Below are positions 15,964-24,832 of a DNA stretch of 64,000 nt, in pieces. A program made the translations under genes and the position numbers. The first letter of the stretch is position 1; the number at the start of each line of letters is the position of its first letter. Source of the DNA: DASQPA01 sp963757335 (GTDB lineage Bacteria > Acidobacteriota > Thermoanaerobaculia > Multivoradales > UBA5704); assembly GCA_963757335.1 (NCBI GenBank), contig CAVWRJ010000013.1, positions 806,001-870,000 of the forward strand, read 5' to 3'. Below the pieces are notes generated by a model. It made no database searches and was not told the DNA's origin. It worked only from the letters and a program-made list of their open reading frames with translations.

Positions 15964-17453
15964 GCGCCCCGCCCCGGCAACCCCACACTCTCACTCCCGC
16001 CGAAGCCGCGCGCTGGGTCTGGGCTCTCTTCGGCCTCGGCCTGGCGCTCTCGGCGCTCCTCATCGCCCGGCAGCAGGTCGGCGGCGACCAGCTCAACCTG
16101 CTCGCCCGCGGCTGGCTCCTGGCGGTCGACGGGCGCTTCATCTCCTACGGCAACCCGACCTCGGCGGGGGGCAACGCGCCGGGGGGGATCACCAGCCTCC
16201 TGGTCGGCCTGCCGCTCTTCCTCTGGCGGGACTTCCGGGCGCCGAGCCTCGTGATCTGCCTCTTCCACGTCGCCGCCTACCTGCTCCTCGACCGGGTGCT
16301 CCGGCCGATCCTCTCTCCCCGCGAGCGGGTCTTCTTCGCCGTCCTCTACTGGCTGAGCCCGTGGCGACTCTACTACTCGGGCTTCCTGTGGAACCCGAAC
16401 TACCTCTACCTCTTCGGGGCGGTCCACCTGTGGACGGCGCTCGCCCAGAGGCGGCAGGCGAGCTTCTCCTACTCCCTCCTCCACGCCGCCTGCCTGGTCC
16501 TCGCCTTCCAGGTCCATGCCTCGTTCCTGCTCCTCGTCATGGCCTCGGCTCTCCTCTGGTTCCGCGGCTACTTCAGGGTGAGCTGGCCGGGAATCGTGCT
16601 CGGCGGGGTGATCGCGAGCCTCCCCCTCGTCCCCTGGCTGCTGGACGTCTCGCGCAACCCGGCGATCGCGGCTCCCCAGCACGGCTTCCTCGGCCGCGGC
16701 CTCGTCTACCTCTTTCCGTTGCTCCGGGGGGTGCTCTACCTGCTCCGCTACTCGTCGCTCTCGGTGGGCGGCAAGATGGGGGACTTCGACATCCGCCGCG
16801 CCCTCGGGCCGGCCGCGGACCGCCTGCTCCGCCCCCTCTTCCTCCTCCTCGCCGAGGGGCTCGGCGGGCTCACCGTCCTCCTGCCGATCGCGGCCTGGGT
16901 CCGGGCCGTGCGCCGCACCCGGCCACGGCTCTGGCGCCGCACCCGGCGATTCAGGGAGGCCTGGTCTCTCCTCGCTCGCGATTGGCGACTCTGGCGACGC
17001 TGGCCGCACTCGCGGTCGGAGGCCTCCGACCGCGAGTGGCTGCAGGGCTATCTGATCTGGATTTTGACCGCGGCCGTGATCGTCTTCGCCTTGGCGCCGA
17101 CGACGATCATGGCCTGGCAGGTGCTGATCCTCTTCCACGCCGCGGTGCTCCCCCTCGTGCTCTGGCTGGGGGCGCTCTCCCGGCGGCCGCGCTTCGCCCC
17201 GCGGATCGCCCGCGGGATGGGGGTCTATCTCGGGCTCGAAGTGCTGCTCGTCCTGGGGTTCGCCTTCGCCACCCCCAACTACCGGTGCGGCGGGCGCGAG
17301 GGCCTGGACCTCGCGCTCCGCTCCGACCACCCGATGCTCCACGAGCTCGGCATCGTCCAGGCCTGCCCGCTGCCCTTGAATCAGCCCGGCACCTGGTGGC
17401 CGGACGTGCTGCCGGAGGCGGGTCAGCCCCGCTCGGCGAAGACCCCGCGGTAG
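15960..17453 (+). CDS. polytopic membrane protein, GT-C glycosyltransferase-like
   Basis: 497 residues from the ATG at 15960. About ten membrane helices. The first periplasmic loop has GGDQLNLLARGWLLAVDGRF, with the acidic residue expected for the catalytic loop of GT-C enzymes using polyprenyl-linked sugars; family 39/ArnT-like is the nearest fit. A basic cytoplasmic loop (RAVRRTRPRLWRRTRRFREA) carries a 32-bp perfect DNA palindrome at 17007-17038. The gene overlaps the 3' end of the convergent aquaporin gene by 31 bp. Acceptor unknown. Confidence 0.7.
   Translation: MSAPPRQPHTLTPAEAARWVWALFGLGLALSALLIARQQVGGDQLNLLARGWLLAVDGRFISYGNPTSAGGNAPGGITSLLVGLPLFLWRDFRAPSLVICLFHVAAYLLLDRVLRPILSPRERVFFAVLYWLSPWRLYYSGFLWNPNYLYLFGAVHLWTALAQRRQASFSYSLLHAACLVLAFQVHASFLLLVMASALLWFRGYFRVSWPGIVLGGVIASLPLVPWLLDVSRNPAIAAPQHGFLGRGLVYLFPLLRGVLYLLRYSSLSVGGKMGDFDIRRALGPAADRLLRPLFLLLAEGLGGLTVLLPIAAWVRAVRRTRPRLWRRTRRFREAWSLLARDWRLWRRWPHSRSEASDREWLQGYLIWILTAAVIVFALAPTTIMAWQVLILFHAAVLPLVLWLGALSRRPRFAPRIARGMGVYLGLEVLLVLGFAFATPNYRCGGREGLDLALRSDHPMLHELGIVQACPLPLNQPGTWWPDVLPEAGQPRSAKTPR
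17007..17038. repeat. 32-bp perfect palindrome within a gene
   Basis: CACTCGCGGTCGGAGG is followed directly by its exact reverse complement, with no spacer. It lies in the coding region of the GT-C-like protein, right after the nonamer-like tract ATTGGCGACTCTGGCGAC (16981-16998). In frame it encodes HSRSEASDRE. Confidence 0.95.
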
Positions 17454-18104
17454 AGCAGCCCGGCGACGACCGCGCCCGCGATCGGCCCCACGAAGTAGAC
17501 CCAGATGTCGGCGAAGTTGCCGGTGACGACCGCCGGCCCCAGGGTGCGGGCGGGGTTGAGGCTGGCGCCGGTGAGCGGCCCGCCCATGAGGATGCAGAAG
17601 GTGAGGGTGAGGCCGATGGCGAGACCGCCGGGGATGGTCGCCTTGCCGCTGATCCCGGCGTTCATCACCGCGTTGACGAGGAAGAAGGTGAGGATCGCCT
17701 CCAGGATCACCCCCATCGTGGGGGTCACGTTGATCGTCGTCCCGCCCGCCTGGAGGGCATGGTTCAGGGTCGTCGCCCCCAGGCCGGTCTGAACGCCGCC
17801 GAGGACATGAGCGAGGGCGAAGGCCCCCAGGATGCCGCCCAGGAGCTGGACGGCGATGTAGGCAGAGGGCGCGGGTCGACTCGATCTTCCCAGCCGTCCA
17901 GACCCCGATCGTCACCGCCGGGTTGATGTGGGTGCCCGAGAAGTGGCCGTAGGCGTAGGCAAAGCCGAGGACGACCAGGCCGTGGGCCAGGGCCACGCCC
18001 ACCAGCCCGCCGATCCCTAGGGCGCCGGTGCCGGCACCGATGAAGATCAGCGCGAACGTCCCGATGAGTTCGGCGAGCAGCGAAGTTGAAAGCTTGCTGT
18101 ACAT
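17423..18104 (-). CDS. aqpZ: aquaporin (MIP family), one frameshift
   Basis: Water-channel family protein. The start at 18104 has AAGGAGGGAG upstream. The first half (SLLAELIGTFALIFIGAGTG through FSGTHINPAVTIGVW) and the second half (ILEAILTFFLVNAVMNAG through GASLNPARTLGPAVV) carry both NPA boxes and together make about 226 residues, the family norm. They are in different frames: one extra base lies near 17865-17880 just after GKIESTRA. NPAR followed by TLGPA, without the Asp typical of GlpF, favours a water channel over a glycerol facilitator. Either a sequencing insertion or a broken gene. Confidence 0.85.
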
Positions 18105-18154
18105 GCACTCCCTCCTTGTCGATACGATGATGTGAAATTCAAATTGCGCGTAGC

Positions 18155-19849
18155 TTAACGCAGAGACGTGACGACCTCCGGGCCCTTCCTCGTCAGCAGC
18201 ACCGAGCCCCAGGGACCCGGCTTGTGGCGCCACTTCTCCGCCCGCTCGAACTCCTCGTCCAGGTAGCGCCCCACCCGGGGGTGGGTGCGGTCGAAGCGCA
18301 GGTCCTCGCGCCCGTCGACGACATAGTCCGTGACGATCACCCAGCGCACGTCTCTCGCTCTCATCTCGTCGAGCATCCGTTGGTCGAGCCGCGGCGAGGC
18401 GGGCCAGATCGGGTAGATGTCCCAGACCGGCGAGCGCCGCCCGAGGACCGGGTAGAGGCCGGTCAGGTTGGGGACCATGAGGAGCGCCTCGGTGGCCGGA
18501 ACGCGCTCCGTCTTGCGCTCCACCCAGCTCAGGAGATTGACGGTCCGCGGCAGGAGGCGGAGCTCGTCCCCCGCCACCCGGTAGGGGCGGTAGGGATGGA
18601 CGTTGATCTCCTTGAACCAGGGGGTCGTGGGGACGATCCCGAACGCGGTGACCGCCGCCAGGAAGACCCCGAGCGCCAGGGCGGCCCCGGCCGCGACCCA
18701 CCGTCGGCCTCCGGGGAGGAGGACCGGCAGCGCCAGGAGTCCCAGGAGGAGGGGATGGATGCTGGGGGCGAGGTGGACGATGTCGGCGCGAGAAAAGGCG
18801 TAGTGCATGTAGACGAGCGCGACGGCCCCGCTGCCGATGAGGAGGGCCCGGGAGGGGAGCTCCGAGCGGCGGGTGCGGGCGACCACCAGGGCCGCCAGGG
18901 CGACGAAGAGGGGGAAGAGCAGGAAGCCGACGCTCTGGGAGAGGTCGCCGGCAGCCTCGACGAAACCCTCGCCCGCGAGCTCCACCCGCCAGGGCCAGGG
19001 GATGGGGAGAGGGAAGTTGGTCCGCCCCTGTTCGAGGAAGAAGCGGATCGAGTCGACGTAGGCCTTAAAGAAGCCGGGGACGAAGGCGAGCATCAGGAGG
19101 AGAGGCGAGGCGCCCACGAGACCGCCGCCAATCCAGGCGGCGAGGCGTCGCGGCAGCCCCGGCTCGCCCGGCGCCGGCCAGCGCCAGCGCAGGAGAAGGA
19201 GGAGGAGGAGGAAGGCCACCCCCAGGTAGAGGCCATGGTTCTTGCCGAAGAAGAGAGCGAGCCCCACCAGCGCACCGGCCCAGAAGTGGCGGCGCAGAGA
19301 AGGCCGCTCGAGAAGGGCGACGGCGACCGCGACCGCGGCCATGGCGAGAGCCGGTTCGAAGAGCCGGTTCCGGGGCTCCATCCAGACCAGGAGCAGGATG
19401 CCGACGGGAGCCATCAGCCAGCGTCGGAGGACGGGGCGGGGGGTGAGCCGCCAGGCGGCGAAGAGCCCGCAGAAGAGGCCGAGCGCCTGGAAGACCGCCG
19501 TCGACAGGCGCAGCGAGAGGATGCCGTCGCCCAGAAGCTTCGCCCAGGCCGCGGCCCAGTAGTAGCGCCCGGGGTCGTAGGAGTAGAAGTCGCGGAAGGG
19601 GACCTCGCCATGGGCGGCGCCGATCGCCCCGTACCAGAGGAAGCCCTCCTCGGAGACGTAGAAATCGAGCCGGCGCGCGTAGAGGAAGAGCCCGAAGGTG
19701 AGGACGGCGGCCAAAAGGGCGAGGAAGAGGAGATCCCGCCCGCCGGGCCCCTGGGGGAAATCGGAGCTCGGCTCGCTCGGCACGGGCACGGAGGATGTCG
19801 CCGGCATCGGGTTGAGGGGGTTGGGGGGATTGGGGAGCGGTTCGGCCAC
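18155..19849 (-). CDS. polytopic membrane protein, probable GT-C glycosyltransferase
   Basis: 564 residues, about ten to twelve membrane helices. A Pro/Asn-rich cytoplasmic N-terminus (LPNPPNPLNPMP) is encoded by 9-bp repeats. The first outer loop (FYVSEEGFLWYGAIGAAHGE then VPFRDFYSYDPGRYYWAA) has the acidic and aromatic residues typical of GT-C proteins, and a soluble C-terminal domain of about 150 residues ends LLTRKGPEVVTSLR. Similar in plan to the proteins at 15960, 20567, 33571 and 50753. Donor and acceptor cannot be told from sequence. Confidence 0.7.
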   Translation of the reverse strand: MAEPLPNPPNPLNPMPATSSVPVPSEPSSDFPQGPGGRDLLFLALLAAVLTFGLFLYARRLDFYVSEEGFLWYGAIGAAHGEVPFRDFYSYDPGRYYWAAAWAKLLGDGILSLRLSTAVFQALGLFCGLFAAWRLTPRPVLRRWLMAPVGILLLVWMEPRNRLFEPALAMAAVAVAVALLERPSLRRHFWAGALVGLALFFGKNHGLYLGVAFLLLLLLLRWRWPAPGEPGLPRRLAAWIGGGLVGASPLLLMLAFVPGFFKAYVDSIRFFLEQGRTNFPLPIPWPWRVELAGEGFVEAAGDLSQSVGFLLFPLFVALAALVVARTRRSELPSRALLIGSGAVALVYMHYAFSRADIVHLAPSIHPLLLGLLALPVLLPGGRRWVAAGAALALGVFLAAVTAFGIVPTTPWFKEINVHPYRPYRVAGDELRLLPRTVNLLSWVERKTERVPATEALLMVPNLTGLYPVLGRRSPVWDIYPIWPASPRLDQRMLDEMRARDVRWVIVTDYVVDGREDLRFDRTHPRVGRYLDEEFERAEKWRHKPGPWGSVLLTRKGPEVVTSLR

Positions 19850-20017
19850 GGAGTCGTCTGAAGGGTCGTTCGAGCGTTGAAGATTTTGAGGCTAAGTCGT
19901 GGGAGCCTACTACGCCGAGCGCCTCCTTCTCTACCGCTGCCCTAAACGGTCGCGGAGGCCGCTCCGTATGCTCAAAAGAGGGGAGAGATCCCCTCTCGGC
20001 CCTCCCTTGCTTTTTTT

Positions 20018-20046
20018 TTGTCCCCCTGCAATACTCCTTGTACTAT
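20018..20046 (+). promoter_or_regulatory. candidate sigma70-type promoter for the cold-shock gene
   Basis: TTGTCC (20018-20023), 17-bp spacer, TACTAT (20041-20046), just after a T tract at 20011-20019. It would give a 5' UTR of about 240 nt before the csp start at 20293, as is usual for cold-shock mRNAs. The whole 19850-20292 gap (443 bp) holds no supported gene. Confidence 0.5.
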
Positions 20047-20292
20047 CCTGGCGCCTTGGTTGGAAACAGCTTAGAGATCACACCCTCGCAACTCCCTCCC
20101 GCAGCAGATCCATCCACGCCTCTTCATACGTCCAGCTTGCCTCGAGGAAGATCACACCCGGCGATCCGCAACCGCATCGAGGACAGGACGGCAGTTTAGG
20201 TGGAGATCGATTTTTCCCGGCCCGTTTCGCGGGACGGGAAGGCCGCGCGGAAAGCGGCGAATAACAACAACCTGTTTCAAGGAGCAACGAGT

Positions 20293-20499
20293 ATGACCGA
20301 GCAAGGTACCGTGAAGTGGTTCAATGACACCAAGGGTTATGGATTCATCGTGCGCGAGCGCGGTGCGGACGTCTTCGTCCACCACGCCTCGATCGTCGCC
20401 GAGGGCTTCCGAACCCTGAATGAGGGGGACCGCGTCTCCTTCGAGGTGGTCGAGGGACCCAAGGGCCTGCAGGCAAAGAACGTCGTCAAGATCTCCTAG
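20293..20499 (+). CDS. cold shock protein, CspA family
   Basis: 68 residues from the ATG at 20293 (GGAG 8 nt upstream). Single cold-shock domain with RNP1 KGYGFIVRE and RNP2 VFVHHASI, plus the usual GTVKWFND start and VVKIS end. RNA chaperone of the cytoplasm. Transcribed alone: long leader upstream and a strong intrinsic terminator 27 nt downstream. A second csp gene lies at 30404-30613 on the other strand. Confidence 0.96.
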   Translation: MTEQGTVKWFNDTKGYGFIVRERGADVFVHHASIVAEGFRTLNEGDRVSFEVVEGPKGLQAKNVVKIS

Positions 20500-20525
20500 C
20501 CGCTTCCGCGAGCCTATCTAGGACG

Positions 20526-20560
20526 GCGCCCCTCGGGAGTGATCCCGGCGGGGCGCTTTT
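20526..20560 (+). terminator. intrinsic terminator of the cold-shock gene
   Basis: GCGCCCC (20526-20532) pairs with GGGGCGC (20550-20556), followed by TTTT. It sits between cspA and the convergent GT39-like gene. Confidence 0.88.
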
Positions 20561-20566
20561 CGCGTT

Positions 20567-22138
20567 TCAGGGCTCTCGGAGCCCCTGCACGCGCCAGACC
20601 GCCACCCCTCGCCCCGTCGCCACGGGGGCCAGCCAGTCGACCGGCGCCCGGGCACCGAGGAGCGCCACCGGGCGGTCCCGCAGGTCCCCTTCCCCCACCA
20701 CCAGGTAAACCACCCCCGAGCCGCGGAGGATCCCCGCGAGCTTCGCATAGTAGAGCCCGGGGTTCGCGACCTCCGGGCCGAAGGCGTCGGGGACGTAGAC
20801 GTACCCATGGTGGAGGTAGCGGCCGAGGAAGGGGGAGGTGCCGGCGAGGCGCGCACCGGGAGGGAGGCCGGCGTCGAGACGCTCCAGAGTCGCGACCTCC
20901 CGATAGGGGTGACCCGCCACGAACGCCGGCAGCCGGAAACCGAAGGTCTTGACGGCAAGGAGGAGGACGAGGGCAGCAGCGATCGCGGCCAGCAGCCGAG
21001 CGCGCCGGCCAGGCCGGCTCGCGGCTGGCGCCAACGCCCCGTCCCAGGGAGAAAAGGCGAGCGCATAGGAGGCGGGCAGCAGCAGCAGCAGCAGCCGGCC
21101 CCAGGTGAAGAAGCTGAGCGCCAGGGCTCCCAGGAAACTCCCCCCCGCGAAGAGGAGCCAACCGGCGGAGCGCGGCCGGGAGCGCAGAGCCCAGGCCGCA
21201 CCGGCCACGAAGAGGAGGATCTGGGCCCAGGTCCCCAGGAGCTGCGCCACACCCCCTCGGGCGAAGCGGACCAGCTCCGAGATCCCCCCGCGGACGACCG
21301 CCCCGGGGCTCTCCCGCACGACCGCCCAGGCGCTCCGGTAGGGCACCCGGTCGAGGTAGGACCAGTCGGGATAGCCGTGGAGCTTGAAGGCGAGGTTCTT
21401 CCAGTTCTCATCGTGAAACGGATTGCCGAAGGCGGCCTGGCGGAAAGCCCAGTGCGGCAGGAGGACGAGGACCGCCACCCCCGCTGCCGCCCCGAGGTGG
21501 CCCCACCGGCGCCGGCTCTGGACGTCGTCCCGCCCACCCCACCAGGCGAGGAGGAGCGCCGGGAGCAGGAAAAGGGCGTTGCTGCGGGTGAAGGCGGCGA
21601 GCCCGAAGGCGAGGCCGGCGCCGAGCGCGGGCCGCCAGCCGGGGCTCTCCAGGTAGATGAGACCGGCGAGGAGAGCCGCGGCCCCGAGGGCGGCGAACAG
21701 CATGTCGGTGGTGACGTGCTGGCCCAAAATCCAGAGGTTGGGGTTGATCGCCAGGAGCGCCATGGCCCAGGCACCGGCGACCGGCCCGGCGAGGCGCCGG
21801 CCGGTCGCCCAGGCGAGCCAGGCGAGGCTGGCGGCGGCGAGGTTCGACAGCAGCCGGGCGGCGGTGAACGGGTCGTGGACGAGCCAGGCGAGACCGGCGG
21901 TCAGGAGCGGGTAGAGGAGCGGCCGGAAGGGGTCGTGCGGCAGGGTGCCGTGGAGGAGCTGCTCGGCCTGCGCCACGTAGCCGTCCCGCTCCGCCGTCCC
22001 CGCCTCCTCCACCCAGTGGTAGCGCTGGCCGAAGAGGGCTAAGGCGATGAAGAGGAGGGCGGCAGCGAGGAGGGCGCGGCGATCGTCACCGCATGGCTCG
22101 AAAGGCTCGGCGGGCTCGGCAGACTCCAGGAGGGGCAT
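20567..22138 (-). CDS. GT39-like membrane glycosyltransferase
   Basis: 523 residues with about ten to twelve hydrophobic helices. The first periplasmic loop contains ERDGYVAQAEQLLHGTLPHD, matching the D/E-containing catalytic loop of dolichol/polyprenyl-phosphate-mannose type (family 39) transferases, and a second conserved loop reads NPNLWILGQHVTTDMLFAA. A soluble tail of about 120 residues follows the last helix. It is third in an apparent operon after eno and ftsB, 15 nt downstream of ftsB. A 9-bp repeat at the start encodes SAEPAEPFEP. Confidence 0.75.
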   Translation of the reverse strand: MPLLESAEPAEPFEPCGDDRRALLAAALLFIALALFGQRYHWVEEAGTAERDGYVAQAEQLLHGTLPHDPFRPLLYPLLTAGLAWLVHDPFTAARLLSNLAAASLAWLAWATGRRLAGPVAGAWAMALLAINPNLWILGQHVTTDMLFAALGAAALLAGLIYLESPGWRPALGAGLAFGLAAFTRSNALFLLPALLLAWWGGRDDVQSRRRWGHLGAAAGVAVLVLLPHWAFRQAAFGNPFHDENWKNLAFKLHGYPDWSYLDRVPYRSAWAVVRESPGAVVRGGISELVRFARGGVAQLLGTWAQILLFVAGAAWALRSRPRSAGWLLFAGGSFLGALALSFFTWGRLLLLLLPASYALAFSPWDGALAPAASRPGRRARLLAAIAAALVLLLAVKTFGFRLPAFVAGHPYREVATLERLDAGLPPGARLAGTSPFLGRYLHHGYVYVPDAFGPEVANPGLYYAKLAGILRGSGVVYLVVGEGDLRDRPVALLGARAPVDWLAPVATGRGVAVWRVQGLREP

Positions 22139-22153
22139 CCACGAGGAAAACGG

Positions 22154-22633
22154 CTAGTGAATCGCCCCGGCCGGACTCCTGGCGGACTCCACCGTCGGCA
22201 GGGCGGCGGGACGGAGGGCGGCGGCGACCGCCGGAGTGGGAGCGCCGGGAGCAGCAGGGACACCGGGATTGCCGAGCAGGCCGGAAACGCCGCGGGCGCC
22301 TTCAAAGGCGGCGCCAGGCCTGGCGTCCCCTGGCTCCTCGGCGAGGACGAGCACGAGGTCGCCCGGCCTGACCAGCCCCAGCTCCTCCCGGGCCAGGCGC
22401 TCCAGGGTGTCCGGATCATTGCGCAGCTGCCGGATGCGGCCGTGCAGGCGCTCGATCCGGTGCTCGGTCAGGCCGATCGTCGTCCGCAGCAGGCGCTCGT
22501 GATCGCGCGCTGCCACCAGGTCACGGTGGCTCTTGACGCTCGCGAACGCCAGCAGGACGAGGGCGAAGAGGACCGCCGCGCCCAGCACTGAGCGCAACGA
22601 GTCCGGCCGGACGGGGGCTTCTCGGTCGCTCAA
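22154..22633 (-). CDS. ftsB: septum formation initiator FtsB/DivIC-like protein
   Basis: 159 residues. One N-terminal membrane helix (SVLGAAVLFALVLLAFAS), then a coiled coil (LLRTTIGLTEHRIERLHGRI then QLRNDPDTLERLAREELG) and the family signature LVRPGDLVLVL. A Pro/Ala-rich tail of about 55 residues extends past the usual end. The start overlaps the enolase stop by 4 bp; eno-ftsB linkage is widespread and supports the call. It should sit at the division site in the FtsBLQ complex. Confidence 0.85.
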   Translation of the reverse strand: MSDREAPVRPDSLRSVLGAAVLFALVLLAFASVKSHRDLVAARDHERLLRTTIGLTEHRIERLHGRIRQLRNDPDTLERLAREELGLVRPGDLVLVLAEEPGDARPGAAFEGARGVSGLLGNPGVPAAPGAPTPAVAAALRPAALPTVESARSPAGAIH

Positions 22634-23937
22634 GTGAGGAATCGGCGGAAGGCGGCAATCCCGGGATACGTGGCGACACCTGCCAGCTCCTCCTCGATAC
22701 GCAGCAGTCGGTTGTACTTGGCCACCCGGTCGCTCCGGCAGGGAGCGCCGGTCTTGATCTGGCCGGCGCGGGTGGCGACCGCCAGATCGGCGATGATCGT
22801 GTCCTCGGTCTCTCCCGAGCGGTGGCTGATGATGTTGGCATAGCCGGCCGCCTTGGCCATCTCGACCGCGGCCAGGGTCTCCGAGAGGGTGCCGATCTGG
22901 TTCACCTTGACGAGGAGGGCATTGCCGAGCCCGTCCTTGATCCCCTGGGCGAGGATCTCGGGGTTGGTGACGAAGAGATCGTCGCCCACCAGCTGCACCC
23001 GGTCACCGAGCTCCGCCGTCATCTCCTGCCAGCCGTCGCGGTCGTCCTCGGAAAGCCCGTCCTCGATCGATACCAGGGGGTAGGCGTCCAGCCATTCGCG
23101 GTAGACGGCGATCAGGTCGGAGCTGGTGAGCCCCTTCTTGCCCTCGCCGGGGAGCGCGTAGGTGACCTTCTTGCTCTTCCCCTTCCGTTTCTCGACCAGC
23201 TCGCTCGCCGCCACGTCGAGGGCGAGGGCGATCTCGCGGCCCGGCTGGTAGCCGGCCTGCTCGATGGCAAGGAGGAGGAGGTCCAGAGCCTCGCGGTTGG
23301 AGGCGAGGTCGGGCGCGAAGCCCCCCTCGTCCCCCACCGCCGTCGTCTTGCCGCGGTCTTTGATCACCCCTTTGAGCGTGTGGTAGACCTCGGCGCCGGC
23401 CCGCAGGGCTTCGGCGAAGGTCTCGAAGCCGAGCGGCACGATCATGAACTCCTGGATGTCCACCGAATTGTCGGCGTGGGCGCCGCCGTTCAAGACATTC
23501 AAGAGCGGCACCGGCAGCACCGTCGCGCCCGGCCCGCCCAGGTAGATATAGGGGGGCAGGCTCGTCGCCTTGGCCGCCGCCCGGGAGATGGCGAGCGAGG
23601 CCCCGAGGATCGAGTTGGCGCCCAGCCGGCTCTTGTCGGGGGTGCCGTCGAGCTCGATCAGGACGTGGTCGATGAGCGCCTGCTCGCGGACATCCATGCC
23701 CGTCAGGCGGGGGGCGATCTCGTCCTCGACGTTGGCGACGGCACGGGTGACGCCCTTGCCGTTGTATCGCTTACCGCCGTCGCGGAGCTCCAGGGCCTCT
23801 CGCCTTCCCGTCGACGCTCCCGAAGGGACGGCCGCGCGGCCCCACTCCCCGCCGTCCAGGACGACATCCACCTCCAGGGTAGGGTTGCCCCGAGAGTCCA
23901 GAATCTCGCGGGCGACGATCTCTTCGATACGGAACAT
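22630..23937 (-). CDS. eno: enolase
   Basis: 435 residues, full length. Interconverts 2-phosphoglycerate and phosphoenolpyruvate. N-terminal signature IVAREILDSRGNPTLEVDV, substrate loop SGASTGRREALELRDG, metal and active-site segments VGDEGGFAPDL, SIEDGLSEDD, LVGDDLFVTN and the lysine loop KVNQIGTLSET, then SHRSGETED. GGAGAGGG precedes the ATG. First gene of the eno-ftsB-GT39 operon. Confidence 0.98.
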   Translation of the reverse strand: MFRIEEIVAREILDSRGNPTLEVDVVLDGGEWGRAAVPSGASTGRREALELRDGGKRYNGKGVTRAVANVEDEIAPRLTGMDVREQALIDHVLIELDGTPDKSRLGANSILGASLAISRAAAKATSLPPYIYLGGPGATVLPVPLLNVLNGGAHADNSVDIQEFMIVPLGFETFAEALRAGAEVYHTLKGVIKDRGKTTAVGDEGGFAPDLASNREALDLLLLAIEQAGYQPGREIALALDVAASELVEKRKGKSKKVTYALPGEGKKGLTSSDLIAVYREWLDAYPLVSIEDGLSEDDRDGWQEMTAELGDRVQLVGDDLFVTNPEILAQGIKDGLGNALLVKVNQIGTLSETLAAVEMAKAAGYANIISHRSGETEDTIIADLAVATRAGQIKTGAPCRSDRVAKYNRLLRIEEELAGVATYPGIAAFRRFLT

Positions 23938-24092
23938 CCCTCTCCTTCGCAGGCTGCTTCAGTTAGACTTCCCGGCGGAAAGGTTATCGGTAAAGTCCCG
24001 CCGTCTCAAGCTTTTTGATGATTCGAACGCTGGGAGCAGCGCTCGGGTGCTCATCTGTCAAGCAAACGGGATGCCGAGGAATGCAGACGACC

Positions 24093-24731
24093 ATGCCCCG
24101 AACGCCGCGCGCGGCCCCTTCCCCCCTTCCCAACCGCCTCCACCTGGGCTCCGGCCGGGAGCGGCTTGCCGGCTGGATCAACGTCGACATGCAGGCGATC
24201 CCCGGGGTGGACGTGATCGCCGACGTCACCCGCGGCCTCGCCTATTCGGACGTGGAGGCGATCTACGCCGAGCACTTCCTGGAGCACCTGCCGGTCGACG
24301 CCGCGGTGGGCTTTCTCCTGGAGGCCCACCGGGTGCTCGGGGACGGCGGCTGGCTCCGCCTCTCGACCCCCAACCTCGATTGGGTGTGGAGCACCCACTA
24401 CCGCCTGGACGCCCCCCCGGACCGGAAGCGCCAGGCCGCCCTCGCCATCAACCGGGCCTTCCGCGGCTGGGAGCACCAGTTCCTCTGGAACCGGGAGATG
24501 CTCGCCGAGGCGCTCCTCGCCTGCGGCTTCGCCGAGCTCCGCTGGTGCCGCTGGGGCGAGAGCGAGCTGCCGATCTTCCAGGGGATCGAGCGCCACGAAA
24601 CCTATGTGGACGAGGAGAGTCTCCCGCACGTCATCATCGCCGAAGCCCGGCGGGCCGCCCCTCAACCCGAGCGCCTGGCGAGCTTCCGCGCGCTCCTCGT
24701 CCAGGAGTTCCTCGGCCATCTGCGGGGTTGA
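24093..24731 (+). CDS. class I SAM-dependent methyltransferase
   Basis: About 212 residues from MPRTPRAAPSP; GAGGA lies 9 nt upstream of this ATG, while ATGs at 24015 and 24081 are poorer. Motif I is LHLGSGRERLAGWINVDM, followed by VDVIADVTRGLAYSD, the YAEHFLEHLP motif and EAHRVLGDGGWLRLSTPN. This subfamily (LHLGSG...W.NvD...HvlEHl) is common in glycan and cell-surface loci, but the substrate is unknown. Divergent from eno. Confidence 0.82.
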   Translation: MPRTPRAAPSPLPNRLHLGSGRERLAGWINVDMQAIPGVDVIADVTRGLAYSDVEAIYAEHFLEHLPVDAAVGFLLEAHRVLGDGGWLRLSTPNLDWVWSTHYRLDAPPDRKRQAALAINRAFRGWEHQFLWNREMLAEALLACGFAELRWCRWGESELPIFQGIERHETYVDEESLPHVIIAEARRAAPQPERLASFRALLVQEFLGHLRG

Positions 24732-24746
24732 GAGGCTGGACGTCGT

Positions 24747-24828
24747 GGTCCTGGCTTAAAAGCCGAGGACCTGCGACTGGCCGCGCGGAGCGCCCGAAGG
24801 AGCAGACCGCAGGCTTTAAGCCAGGACC
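24747..24828. other. structured repeat element, copy A
   Basis: A perfect 14-bp inverted repeat GGTCCTGGCTTAAA / TTTAAGCCAGGACC encloses a core with a second stem CCTGCG (24770-24775) / CGCAGG (24808-24813) and an inner GCGC-GGA-GCGC hairpin. The core closely matches copy B at 37316-37402, where the outer arms are different in sequence but still pair. It lies between the methyltransferase and the initiator tRNA promoter. Could be an RNA, a REP-like mobile element or an extrusion-prone site. Confidence 0.82.
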
Positions 24829-24832
24829 GATC

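Noticed and set aside
15822..18701. 959-residue minus-strand ORF
   Set aside because: Only its middle (aquaporin N-terminal half) is real; the rest is antisense to the GT-C-like gene or out of frame with the 18155 gene.
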